Positions 45,158-52,935 of a DNA stretch of 64,000 nt are shown piece after piece (the first letter of the stretch is position 1; each line of letters opens with the position of its first letter). The notes below the pieces were generated by a model that did not search any database, was not told the origin of the DNA, and was given only the letters and a program-made list of their open reading frames with translations. This DNA is from Amycolatopsis antarctica (GTDB lineage Bacteria > Actinomycetota > Actinomycetes > Mycobacteriales > Pseudonocardiaceae): positions 1-64,000 of the forward strand of contig NZ_NKYE01000007.1 in the NCBI RefSeq assembly GCF_002262875.1, given 5' to 3'. The position numbers and the translations under genes were made by a program.

Positions 45158-45993
45158 CGCCGCACCTCCAGCTTCGGGTCGAAGCGGTCGCGCAGCCCGT
45201 CGCCCAGCAGGTTGAAGCCGAGCACGGCGATCGCGATGGCGATCCCCGGTACCAGGGCGAGACGTGGTTGCACGGCAAGGAGTTCCTGCGACTCCTGCAA
45301 CATCCGCCCCCAGGACGGTGTCGGCGGGGCGGTGCCGAAGCCGAGGAACGACAGCGCCGCCTCGCTCAGCACGGCGATCGCGAAGGACACCGAGGACTGG
45401 ACCACGACGAGCCCGGAGATGTTCGGCAGCACGTGCCGTCCGGCGATGAACAGCCGGGAACGCCCCGAGGCACGGGCGGCGAGCACGTACTCGGTGCTCA
45501 TCACCTGCAGGGTGCCGGAGCGGGCGATCCGGGCGAACGACGGGATGGTGGCGATACCGATCGCGATCATCGCCGTGAGCGTGCTGGCGCCGTAGACCGC
45601 GCCGAACATGATCGCCAGCAGCAGAGCCGGGAACGCGAGCACGAGATCGCCTGCGCGCATGACGAACTCGCCGAGCCAGTTGCGTGACATCCCGGCCAGG
45701 ATGCCCAGCGGTGTGCCGATGACGGCGGCGATCCCGACGGCCACCACGCCGACGTAGAGTGTGGTGCGCGCGCCGACCATGAGCTGGCTGGCGAGGTCGC
45801 GGCCGAACTTGTCGGTGCCCAGCACGTAGTCGCCGGTCGGGCCGAGCAGCCGGGCGCTCGCCTCGACGAGCAGCGGATCGTGCGGGGTCCAGACGAACGA
45901 CACCAGCGCGGCCAGCACGACGAGGCCGACGAGTACCGCGCCCGCGACGAGGGCGAGCGGGCGGGAGCGGTGGGTGTTCTGCACGGCTGCCAT
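45154..45993 (-). CDS. peptide/opine-type ABC transporter permease (DppC-like)
   Basis: A 279-residue permease with six helices, first LALVAGAVLVGLVVLAALVSFVW. The Dpp-type loop TDKFGRDLASQLMVGARTTLYVG follows, and the ATPase-contact loop STEYVLAARASGRSRLFIAGRHVLPN precedes the last helices. Its GTP...PTPSWGRMLQESQELL end is characteristic of DppC. Start is adjacent to the DppB stop, and its end overlaps the first ATPase gene (ATGA). Confidence 0.93.
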   Translation of the reverse strand: MAAVQNTHRSRPLALVAGAVLVGLVVLAALVSFVWTPHDPLLVEASARLLGPTGDYVLGTDKFGRDLASQLMVGARTTLYVGVVAVGIAAVIGTPLGILAGMSRNWLGEFVMRAGDLVLAFPALLLAIMFGAVYGASTLTAMIAIGIATIPSFARIARSGTLQVMSTEYVLAARASGRSRLFIAGRHVLPNISGLVVVQSSVSFAIAVLSEAALSFLGFGTAPPTPSWGRMLQESQELLAVQPRLALVPGIAIAIAVLGFNLLGDGLRDRFDPKLEVRR

Positions 45994-46938
45994 CTACGAA
46001 CCTCGCAGTCTGGGATCGACGACGGCGTAGAGCAGGTCCACCAGGAAGTTCACCAGCAGCACGCCCACCACCAGCACCAGCACGATCCCTTGCACCGCAA
46101 GGAGATCACGGGAGGCGACCGAGTCGAGCAGCATGCTGCCGAGCCCGGGCAGCACGAACACCCGCTCCACCACGACGGCACCGACGAGCAGCGTGGCGAG
46201 TTGCAGGCCCAGCACGGTGACCACCGGGACGGCGGCGTTGCGCAGTCCGTGCCGGATCAGCGCCGGGTACGGCCGCAGGCCCTTCGAGCGGGCGGTACGC
46301 AGGTAGTCCTCACGCAGCACGTCGAGTACCGAGGAACGCACATACCGGGTGAGCACGGCACCCTGCACCAGGCCGAGTGACAACGCGGGCAGGACCAGTC
46401 CACTGAGGAACGCGCCCGCGTCCTGGTTCGGCGGGGTCCAGCCACCGGAGGGCAACCAGCCGAGCCGGACGGCGAACACCTGAACGAGGATGATCCCGGC
46501 GAGGAACGCGGGCACGGCCACGCCGAGCTGGGACAGTCCGGACAGCGCGGTGCCGGCGGGGCGGCGGTGCCAGACGGCGGCGACGGTACCGAGCGGAAGG
46601 GCGATCAGCGCGGCGACCGCCATGCCCGCGCCCACCAGCCACATCGTCACGCCGAGCCGGTCCAGCAACTGTGGCCCGATGGGTTCGCGCGTCACGTAGG
46701 ACTGACCGAAGTCGCCGGCGAAGACGCCGCCGATCCAGTCCAGGTACTGGGTGAGCAGCGGACGGTCGATGCCGAACTCCGCGCGGGTCTGCGCGACCAG
46801 TTCCGGCGTCGCGTTGACGCCGAGCGCGACCTGCGCCGGGTCGCCCGGCAGCACCGCCATGAAGAAGAACACGACGACGGAGGCCACCACCACGCTCACG
46901 GCCAGGATGGCGAGCCGCCGCAACGCGAGGATCAGCAC
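45994..46938 (-). CDS. peptide/opine-type ABC transporter permease (DppB-like)
   Basis: A 314-residue permease beginning LILALRRLAILAVSVVVASVVVFFFMAVLPGDPAQ, the standard DppB opening, with VLREDYLRTARSKGLRPYPALIRHGLRNAAVPVVTVLGLQLATLL as ATPase-contact loop and helix. The GTG at 46938, with GGGAGG eight bases upstream, is preferred. The frame remains open for 58 more codons through a family-1 palindrome array to a GTG at 47112 that overlaps the stop codon of the binding-protein gene, so a repeat-encoded N-terminal extension is conceivable. Confidence 0.9.
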   Translation of the reverse strand: MLILALRRLAILAVSVVVASVVVFFFMAVLPGDPAQVALGVNATPELVAQTRAEFGIDRPLLTQYLDWIGGVFAGDFGQSYVTREPIGPQLLDRLGVTMWLVGAGMAVAALIALPLGTVAAVWHRRPAGTALSGLSQLGVAVPAFLAGIILVQVFAVRLGWLPSGGWTPPNQDAGAFLSGLVLPALSLGLVQGAVLTRYVRSSVLDVLREDYLRTARSKGLRPYPALIRHGLRNAAVPVVTVLGLQLATLLVGAVVVERVFVLPGLGSMLLDSVASRDLLAVQGIVLVLVVGVLLVNFLVDLLYAVVDPRLRGS

Positions 46939-46948
46939 GGCACCCTCC

Positions 46949-47078
46949 CGCAATTCGTCGACATATTGCGCTTCCCAGGACCGCAATTCGTCGACATATT
47001 GCGATCCATCGTGCACAAGGCATCGCAATACGTCGACATATTGCGCTTCCCAGGACCGCAATATGTCGACGTATTGCG
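46949..47078. repeat. family-1 palindromic repeat array, copy B (four units, complete)
   Basis: Four 22-bp palindromes made from half-sites CGCAATAYGTC or CGCAATTCGTC lie at 46949-46970, 46982-47003, 47024-47045 and 47057-47078. Spacers are 11, 20 and 11 bp. Both 11-bp spacers are identical (CTTCCCAGGAC) and the 20-bp spacer is the reverse complement of the one at 59.06 kb, with a central GTGCAC. The array fills the gap between the binding-protein and permease genes inside an operon, so it will be transcribed and should fold into strong hairpins. Confidence 0.95.
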
Positions 47079-47104
47079 GTGCCGGGCGGGTGCTCGGGAG
47101 GTCA

Positions 47105-48595
47105 TCACGCACGCCCCAGGCGGGTGAGGTCGAAGGACTCGGTGACCTGGTTCTGTGCCAGGCCGGTGACCTTCTTCTTCGCCACCATGACGTTCGGGAA
47201 GAGGAACAGCCAGTTGGCGGCGGCGTCGGCGTCGAGCGTGCGCGCGACCTCCCGCATGACGCCCGCCTGCTCCTCCGGGGTGCCCGCGTCGGCCCGTGCC
47301 AGCAGCTCGGTGACCTGCGGATTGTCGTAACCCCAGTAGAACGACGGCTTGCCGAAGGTGACGATGTCGCGCGCCTCGACGTGCTGCACGATCGACAGGT
47401 CGTAGTCGTGCTCGGTGAACACCTGCTTGAGCCAGACGGCCGGGAAGTCGAGCGGTTCGATGGTGACGTTCACGCCGACCTTGCTCAGCTCCGAGGACAC
47501 CACCTGCGCCGAGGACACCGCGTACGGCAGGTTCGGGATCCGCAGCCGCAGGGACAGGTTCTCCTTGCCCGCCTCACGCAGCAACGCCTTCGCCTGCTCG
47601 GGATCGTGCGGCTGGGCCCCGGAGAGGTCCTCGTACCAGGGGTCGGTGGGCGGGACCATGCTGCCGAGCAGCGTGCCGCGCCCGGCCCAGGCCGTGTCCA
47701 GCAGCGCGCGCCGGTCGATCGCGAGGGTCAGCGCCCGGCGTACCCGCGGGTCGGCGAGTTCGGGGCGCTTGTTGTTGTACGCCAGCACGACTTCGCTGTT
47801 GGTGGTGCCCTGGACGACGTTGAAGCGGTTGTCCTTCTCGAACTGGGGCACCGAATCGGGCGCGACGATCGAGGAGATGACGTCGATGCCGTTGCTCAGC
47901 AGCGCGTTGTTCAGCGCCGTCGCGTCCTTGTAGTACTTCAGGTAGACGGTCTGGTAGGCCGGTTTGGCACCCCAGTAGGCGGGGTTCTCGCTCAGCGTCA
48001 CCGAGTCGCCGCGGCGGCGCTGGGCGAACACGTACGGCCCGGTGCCGATCGGCTTGTTCGCCAGGTCGCCGACGCCGGTGGGGCTGAACATCGCGCCGAT
48101 CCGGCTGGTCATGCCGAACAACCAGGCGTTGCTGGGTTTGCTCAGCACGACCCTGGCCCGCAGCGGATCGACCACCTCGACGCGATCCACGACGTCCATT
48201 GTGGACTTCACCGAGATCGTCCAGTCGGTCTTCACCCGGTCCACGGAGAACTTGACGTCCTCGGCGGTGAAGGGCGCGCCGTTGCTGAAGGTGACGCCGG
48301 GCCGGAGGGTGAAGTCGTAGACCAGCCGGTCCGGGCTGACGGTCCAGGATTCGGCCAGCGCGGGCCCGATGCGTCCCTGCTCGTCGAGCTTCACCAGGGT
48401 CTCGTAGACGTTGTAGAGCAGGGCCTGCGGGATCGCGGCACCGTCGGTGCGGGTGAAGTCGAGGTTCTGCGGTTCGGCGGTGAACCCCACGGCCAGCGCG
48501 GAGTCGCCACCGGCGACGAACGCGCTCGATCCCGCCGAGCAGCCCGTGATCGCGAGCAGCACCGCCGCCGCGATCGCACCCAGACGGACCTTCAT
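47105..48595 (-). CDS. peptide/opine-type ABC transporter substrate-binding lipoprotein
   Basis: A 496-residue family-5 extracytoplasmic solute-binding protein. The lipoprotein signal is VRLGAIAAAVLLAITGCSAG with Cys19 as the lipidated residue. The SBP_bac_5 hallmark region LAESWTVSPDRLVYDFTLRPGVTFSNGAPFTAEDVKFSVDRV is at about 85-130, and YWGAKPAYQTVYLKYYKDATALNNALLSNGIDV further on. It captures oligopeptides or other amide-containing solutes. First gene of the eight-gene operon and divergent from the FadR-type regulator. ATG 48595 is chosen because the signal starts there; the ORF upstream is shadow. Confidence 0.92.
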   Translation of the reverse strand: MKVRLGAIAAAVLLAITGCSAGSSAFVAGGDSALAVGFTAEPQNLDFTRTDGAAIPQALLYNVYETLVKLDEQGRIGPALAESWTVSPDRLVYDFTLRPGVTFSNGAPFTAEDVKFSVDRVKTDWTISVKSTMDVVDRVEVVDPLRARVVLSKPSNAWLFGMTSRIGAMFSPTGVGDLANKPIGTGPYVFAQRRRGDSVTLSENPAYWGAKPAYQTVYLKYYKDATALNNALLSNGIDVISSIVAPDSVPQFEKDNRFNVVQGTTNSEVVLAYNNKRPELADPRVRRALTLAIDRRALLDTAWAGRGTLLGSMVPPTDPWYEDLSGAQPHDPEQAKALLREAGKENLSLRLRIPNLPYAVSSAQVVSSELSKVGVNVTIEPLDFPAVWLKQVFTEHDYDLSIVQHVEARDIVTFGKPSFYWGYDNPQVTELLARADAGTPEEQAGVMREVARTLDADAAANWLFLFPNVMVAKKKVTGLAQNQVTESFDLTRLGRA

Positions 48596-48628
48596 GAGAA
48601 CTCCAACCCCAGCGCTGAACCTAGTATG

Positions 48629-48641
48629 CTGGTCGGACCAG
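48629..48641. promoter_or_regulatory. operator for FadR-type GntR regulator
   Basis: Perfect palindrome CTGGTCGGACCAG, containing TGGTCGGACCA, which fits the TNGTNNNACNA consensus of FadR-subfamily GntR regulators. It lies between the divergent binding-protein gene (start 48595) and the GntR gene (start 48732). A TAGTAT hexamer at 48622-48627 adjoins it, consistent with control of promoter access. Confidence 0.8.
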
Positions 48642-48731
48642 TAGCCTAGGGTTACATCGGCGGGGACGTAGGTCAAGGGCTCACGGCCGGCCCGGTGCAC
48701 GGACACCGGGGTGTCGGAGGGGGTGCGCGCG

Positions 48732-49469
48732 ATGCGGTTCGAGCCGGTCACGACGGTGCGCGCGTACGAGCGGATCGTCGAGCAGATCGAGCAGGCGGTG
48801 CTGTCCGGGCAGCTCTCCCCCGGCGAACGGCTGCCCGGCGAACGGGAGCTGATGACGCAGTTCGGCGTCAGCCGGTCGACCGTGCGCGAGGCGCTGCGGG
48901 TGTTGCAGGCCGGGGACGTCATCCGTTCCAAACCGGGCGACCCGCGCGGGCCGGAGGTGCTGGGCGCCTCGGCCGCGACCCTGCAGAAGTCGATGCACCG
49001 GCTGGCCAGGGCCGAGCACATGGGGCTGGGCGAGCTGTTGCAGTTCCGGATGCTGCTGGAGGGTTCGGCGTACCTGCTGGCCGCGCGCTTCCGTTCGGAC
49101 ACCCAGCTCGCCGAGATGCAGGCCGCGCTCGAGGCGATGCGCGCCGAGGAGGACTACCACGAGTTCAGCCGCGCGGACGTCGCGTTCCACGACGCCGTCG
49201 CCCGTGCCACGCAGAACCCGCTGATCGTCGTCTGCGGCGAGGTGGTGCGGGGCGTGGTGCTGGACCTGATCGAGGACAAACTCGCCCACGCCGACGACCG
49301 GCGGGCCCTGATGAGTGCCTCGCTGCGCCACCACACCGAGGTGCTGGAGGCCGTGCGTTCCGGCGACGGGGAACTGGCCTCCCGCCTGGCCCGCCACGCC
49401 CTGCACGACTACTACGCCGACTACCTGCCGCCCGCCGAACGCCCCCGCCTGGCCCCCCTCCTCGACTGA
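48732..49469 (+). CDS. GntR/FadR-family (FCD) transcriptional regulator
   Basis: A 245-residue regulator. The winged helix is IVEQIEQAVLSGQLSPGERLPGERELMTQFGVSRSTVREALRVLQAGDVI (about 15-65); the all-helical FCD ligand domain follows, with metal-ligand-type residues in FRMLLEGSAYLLAARF, DVAFHDAVARA and LRHHTEVLEAVRSGD. FCD domains bind carboxylates through a metal site. ATG 48732 with GGAGGGGG upstream is chosen over GTG 48711. Divergence from the transporter-catabolic operon and the operator between them make it the operon regulator (inference). Confidence 0.92.
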   Translation: MRFEPVTTVRAYERIVEQIEQAVLSGQLSPGERLPGERELMTQFGVSRSTVREALRVLQAGDVIRSKPGDPRGPEVLGASAATLQKSMHRLARAEHMGLGELLQFRMLLEGSAYLLAARFRSDTQLAEMQAALEAMRAEEDYHEFSRADVAFHDAVARATQNPLIVVCGEVVRGVVLDLIEDKLAHADDRRALMSASLRHHTEVLEAVRSGDGELASRLARHALHDYYADYLPPAERPRLAPLLD

Positions 49470-49478
49470 CCACCACCC

Positions 49479-49566
49479 CGTGTCGCGCGCTACGACATGC
49501 CGTGTCGCGCGTTCGGGCACCCCGTGTCGCGCCCCTGGGCACCCCGTGTCGGGCGTTCGGGCAGGC
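49479..49566. repeat. family-2 22-bp tandem repeat, copy D (four units, reverse orientation)
   Basis: CGTGTCG begins at 49479, 49501, 49523 and 49545, an exact 22-bp period. Unit pattern is CGTGTCGCGC followed by a variable centre and GGGCACCC. It is the reverse complement of the arrays at 53.0 and 63.3 kb. It starts ten bases after the stop of the GntR gene. No spacers distinct enough for CRISPR; no leader seen. Confidence 0.93.
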
Positions 49567-49601
49567 TGGCCGGGAATCCGTAACCGGAGAGGGGTAGTGC
49601 C

Positions 49602-50135
49602 GTGGCGATCGAGACCGGTGCCGTCGTGGTGATCACCGGCGTGATGGCGTCCGGGAAGTCGACGGTGGCCGAGGCCCTGTGCGCCCGGTTGCCGCGCAGC
49701 GCACACGTCCGCGGGGACGTCTTCCGCCGGATGATCGCTTCCGGCCGGGTCGACCTCCCACCGGACGCCGACACCGAGGCGGCCGCGCAGTTGCGGCTGC
49801 GTTACCGGATCTCCGCGATGGTCGCCGAGGAGTACGCGCGCGCCGGGTTCACCGCCGTGGTGCAGGACGTCATCCTGGGTGACCACCTCGACGGTTACGT
49901 CCGCTCGATCGGCCGCCCGGTGTACGTGGTCGTGCTCGACCCGGACGACGACGCTGTTGCCGCCCGTGAAGCTGGCCGCGGCTAGACGGGCTACGGCGAC
50001 TGGAGCGTCGACGCGCTGACCTCCGTGCTGCGCAAGGAAACCCCACGCCTCGGACTCTGGCTGGACACCTCCACACAGACACCGGAGCAGACCGTCGACG
50101 CGATCCTCGACGGCCTGTCCGCCGCGAAACGCTGA
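49602..50135 (+). pseudogene. AAA-type/adenylylate-kinase-like phosphotransferase, interrupted by stop codon
   Basis: A small P-loop kinase with Walker A GVMASGKST (13-21), beginning at GTG 49602. The first 127 codons read through VVLDPDDDAVAAREAGRG to TAG at 49983-49985. In the same frame coding resumes immediately as TGYGDWSVDALTSVLRKETP and continues through LGLWLDTSTQTPEQTVDAILDGLS to TGA at 50133, giving 177 codons. Related kinases have a Lys near here (RAKTGYG-like), so one AAG to TAG change would explain it. Either a nonsense pseudogene or a base-call error. Confidence 0.85.
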
Positions 50136-50247
50136 CGCACAGCCCCTTGCCATCGGGACATCCGCTCAGAACGTGACGACCAGTCGTGGAATATCCGGCT
50201 CCACCACGCGGTTCCGGCATCAACGATCTTCGGCTTCAGGAGTGCGT

Positions 50248-50727
50248 ATGTCCGCGAATGACACCGCAGGCGAGGCACGGCGACCGGGAAGGCTGACCCG
50301 CTCGGAACGGGAGGACTTCCTCGCGCAGCCACATATCGGAGTGCTGTGCGTGGTCGACGACGGTGACCGGCCTCCGCTGGCGCTGCCGACCTGGTACGCG
50401 TACCGGCCGGGCGGCAACCTCGCCGTCGTCACGCGCAAGGACCGACGCAAGTCGCGCCTGATCGCGCGGGCCGGGTCGCTGTCCTTCTCCGTTCAGTGGA
50501 CGGAGAAGCCGTACCGGTACGTCACCGTCGAGGGCACCGTCGTCAAACAGGCGCGGCCGACGAGGGAAGAACTGGTCAGCATCGGCAGCCGGTACATTCC
50601 CGCCGACCAGATCGAGGCGTGGGCGGAGTGGGAACTCGGCGGTGGCAACGGCAACGGCGAGCCCGAGTACGTCGAGATCCGGCCGGATCGCTGGCTGACC
50701 GCGGACTTCTCCTCGACCGACGGCTGA
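50248..50727 (+). CDS. pyridoxamine 5'-phosphate oxidase-fold protein
   Basis: A 159-residue FMN- or F420-binding split-barrel protein. LTRSEREDFLAQPHIGVLCVVDDGDRPPLALPTWYAYRPGGNLAVVTRKDRRKSRLIARAGSLSFSVQ is the typical barrel start, and TEKPYRYVTVEGTVV follows. The ATG at 50248 has an AGGAG upstream; the longer start is unsupported. Cytoplasmic. It stands alone next to the VOC remnant. Substrate unknown. Confidence 0.85.
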   Translation: MSANDTAGEARRPGRLTRSEREDFLAQPHIGVLCVVDDGDRPPLALPTWYAYRPGGNLAVVTRKDRRKSRLIARAGSLSFSVQWTEKPYRYVTVEGTVVKQARPTREELVSIGSRYIPADQIEAWAEWELGGGNGNGEPEYVEIRPDRWLTADFSSTDG

Positions 50728-50738
50728 GAGCTGATCGT

Positions 50739-50796
50739 TCAGGATGTCGCCGCGCGTTCGGCCGCGCTGCGCAGTACGCAGAACTCGTTGCCCTCG
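50739..50796 (-). pseudogene. remnant of a VOC gene 3' end
   Basis: On the minus strand this piece reads EGNEFCVLRSAAERAATS followed by a stop. About 31 bp are identical to the end of the intact VOC gene at 51499-51873 (EGNEFCVLRSESDRAA). Upstream of it no further similarity is visible, so only the last codons of an ancestral or duplicated VOC gene survive. Confidence 0.75.
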
Positions 50797-50922
50797 GCAA
50801 TACCCCACATGTGACATGTTTCTGCAAGTGACGGGATCTAGCCGACCAGGCCAGGTGGCCGCGTGATCAGCGCGCACGCCAGTCCGATGGGCGGCTGTGC
50901 GGACGGGTGGCAAGATTTACCT

Positions 50923-51450
50923 ATGCCTGCTTCTCGCCTCGAACTACTGCGCTGGCAGTTCGACCTGGTCTGGTCGCTTTTCGAACTACACCTCGACCAG
51001 TTGGCTTCCGAGGATTTCCGCTGGGAGCCGGCCGGTCACACCTGGACTGTTCGATCGAGCGACGACGGGACGTGGGTACCGGATTTCGCCGAAACCGAGC
51101 CGGACCCCATCCCGATCCCCACCATCGCGTGGACCACCTGGCACATCGGCTGGTGGTGGACGGTGACGATCGACCACGCGCAGGAGCGAACGCCGCGGGA
51201 CCGCACGGAGATCAAGTGGCCCGGTGACGGGCAGCCAACCATCGACTGGCTGCGCGGCCTCCGCGCGGACTGGCTGGCCGTGCTGGGCCGGCTCACCGAC
51301 GCCGAACTGGACGGTACCGCGCCGTTCCCGTGGCAGAACGACCCCGAAATGACCGTGGCCCACATGGTCGGCTGGGTGAACGCCGAGCTGATGAAGAACG
51401 CCGCCGAGATCGGGCAGCTCCGGCTGCTGCGCGCCGTGCCCGCGGCATGA
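50923..51450 (+). CDS. DinB-superfamily protein
   Basis: A 175-residue four-helix-bundle protein of the DinB/YfiT group. The helix-1 pattern LELLRWQFDLVWSLFELHLDQL, the WTTWHIGWWWTVTIDHAQ segment carrying the likely metal His (HIGWWW, DHAQ) and VAHMVGWVNAELMKNAAEIG with the third His support this. Members can be thiol transferases or metal-dependent hydrolases. ATG at 50923 is chosen as the first residue of good bias. No partner gene adjacent. Confidence 0.85.
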   Translation: MPASRLELLRWQFDLVWSLFELHLDQLASEDFRWEPAGHTWTVRSSDDGTWVPDFAETEPDPIPIPTIAWTTWHIGWWWTVTIDHAQERTPRDRTEIKWPGDGQPTIDWLRGLRADWLAVLGRLTDAELDGTAPFPWQNDPEMTVAHMVGWVNAELMKNAAEIGQLRLLRAVPAA

Positions 51451-51498
51451 ACCCGCTCAGCGTCGGCCAGGTCTCCTCACCTCGCTGCCACGACGTGA

Positions 51499-51873
51499 TC
51501 ACGCGGCTCGGTCGGATTCGCTGCGCAGTACGCAGAACTCGTTGCCCTCCGGATCGGCCAGCACCACCCAGCCGGTGCCGTCGTCCTGACGCCGGTCGTC
51601 GACGACGGACGCTCCGGCGGCGATCAGCCGTTCGACGTCCTCGTCCCGGCGTACCTGCGGCTGGAGGCACAGGTGCATCCGGTTCTTCACGGTCTTCGGC
51701 TCGGGAACCTTGATGAACAGCAGTTCCTGGTCTTCGCCGATGGGGATGCCGACCTCGTCGTCGCCGGGCTGGTCCTCCGGACCGACAGGCAGGTGCAGTA
51801 CCTGGCTCCAGAACTGGCCGAGCCGGTACGGATCGGCACAGTCCACGGCAATGTTCACGATGAGTGGGGTCAT
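51499..51873 (-). CDS. VOC family protein
   Basis: A 124-residue glyoxalase-fold protein starting MTPLIVNIAVDCADPYRLGQFWSQVLHLPVG, ending in WVVLADPEGNEFCVLRSESDRAA. The start codon is the last triplet of a 70-bp sequence repeated at 52645. A remnant of its 3' end is present at 50739. Binding of a small ligand or metal is likely; substrate unknown. It is divergent from a second VOC gene at 52178. Confidence 0.88.
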   Translation of the reverse strand: MTPLIVNIAVDCADPYRLGQFWSQVLHLPVGPEDQPGDDEVGIPIGEDQELLFIKVPEPKTVKNRMHLCLQPQVRRDEDVERLIAAGASVVDDRRQDDGTGWVVLADPEGNEFCVLRSESDRAA

Positions 51874-51940
51874 CGGGAAAGTCTCGTACCGCCGGGACGC
51901 TGCCCGCCACCCGTTTAACAGCCAGCAGAGATTTGGCCAT
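51871..51940. repeat. 70-bp leader repeat, copy 1 (upstream of VOC gene)
   Basis: Ungapped 70-bp sequence matching 52645-52714 at 59 of 70 positions. On the minus strand it begins with ATGGCC and ends with the VOC start codon, so it is exactly the 5' leader of the VOC gene. The remaining gap to 52178 (about 240 bp) contains no supported gene and should hold promoters of the two divergent VOC genes. Confidence 0.85.
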
Positions 51941-52177
51941 GTCCTGAAGGCCGATGAGATCGAGGAGCCGACGTTTCTCGGCGGCCTCGCTGCCGGACGC
52001 GGCGGTTGCCGTCGACCACATCTGGTACGCCGAATTCGACACCACCGTCATCCACCGTTCGCTGTCCTCACACGGTTAGGGGCCGCACGTTTGAATTGGC
52101 TCGGACGGTTGCTGACGAACAATCTCGACGGTTCGGTCCGCGAGCAGTCCGCTTACGGGGAACGTAGTGTTGGGGCA

Positions 52178-52540
52178 ATGATCACCCACATCGGTACAGC
52201 CATGATGTACGTGTCCGACCAGGAGAAATCGCTGGGCTTCTACCGTGACGTGCTGGGTTTCTCAGTCGTCACAGATCAAGACATGGGGGGCGGCACTCGT
52301 TGGTTGGAGGTTGCACCCCCAGACGGTTCGACCACTATCGCACTGCACGATGCTGCGGCCGAAAACAAGCAGCCGGGTGAGGGCGCCTATCTAACATTCG
52401 CCTGTGACGATGTCGCAGCCACGGTCGATGAGCTGCGTGGCAAGGGTGCGGAAGTTTCTGACCCAGATGAGCAGCCGTGGGGGACTTTCGCTTTCGTCGA
52501 GGGTCCTGACGGCCATCGCGTCCAGATACACCGCAAGTGA
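52178..52540 (+). CDS. VOC family protein
   Basis: A 120-residue glyoxalase-fold protein: ITHIGTAMMYVSDQEKSLGFYRDVLGFSVVTDQDMGGGTRWLEVAPPDG, with final FAFVEGPDGHRVQIHRK. The paired FYRDVLGF and DGHRV motifs are the VOC hallmarks. Codon usage is noticeably less GC-biased than its neighbours (many T/A third positions), suggesting recent acquisition. Close to bacterial glyoxalase/dioxygenase relatives; substrate unknown. Divergent from the other VOC gene. Confidence 0.88.
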   Translation: MITHIGTAMMYVSDQEKSLGFYRDVLGFSVVTDQDMGGGTRWLEVAPPDGSTTIALHDAAAENKQPGEGAYLTFACDDVAATVDELRGKGAEVSDPDEQPWGTFAFVEGPDGHRVQIHRK

Positions 52541-52644
52541 ACGTCGGCCGGTGAGAACGTACCCGGGCGCCGTGCGGGCCTGATGGGCCAACGGCGGAAA
52601 AGATACGACCGGGCCCAACTACAAGCCGCCGTTCGCGCGCCGGT

Positions 52645-52714
52645 CATCGGGACAGTCTCGTACCGCAGGGACGCCGCAGGCCCCCCGTTGAACGGCCGGC
52701 AGAAATTCGGCCAT
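52645..52714. repeat. 70-bp leader repeat, copy 2 (orphan)
   Basis: Matches 51871-51940 without gaps at 59 of 70 positions, including the CAT that is the VOC start codon in copy 1. No VOC gene follows this copy on the minus strand, so it looks like the orphan leader of a lost gene or a mobile leader element. Confidence 0.85.
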
Positions 52715-52935
52715 CTTCGCGCAAGTGCGTGCCCGGTACCCATGAGCGAACGCTCACCTCGGTTCAACAGGTCAGTGCGAGTAATTCGTCGATCACCGGC
52801 TCTATAGGTGAGGTGCGCGATCACGGCCATCGGCGCGACCACCCGACTCCAGGCATACAGCCTGTCCCCGTCGAGTCCGCACGCGACCGCCACCCGCTGA
52901 CAACGGGCCTCGACACCCTCGTGTCCGGCACCTGC

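Noticed and set aside
46949-47078. Possible CRISPR array
   Set aside because: Repeats are palindromes with short, repeated spacers of 11 and 20 bp rather than unique 30-bp spacers, and no cas genes are present.
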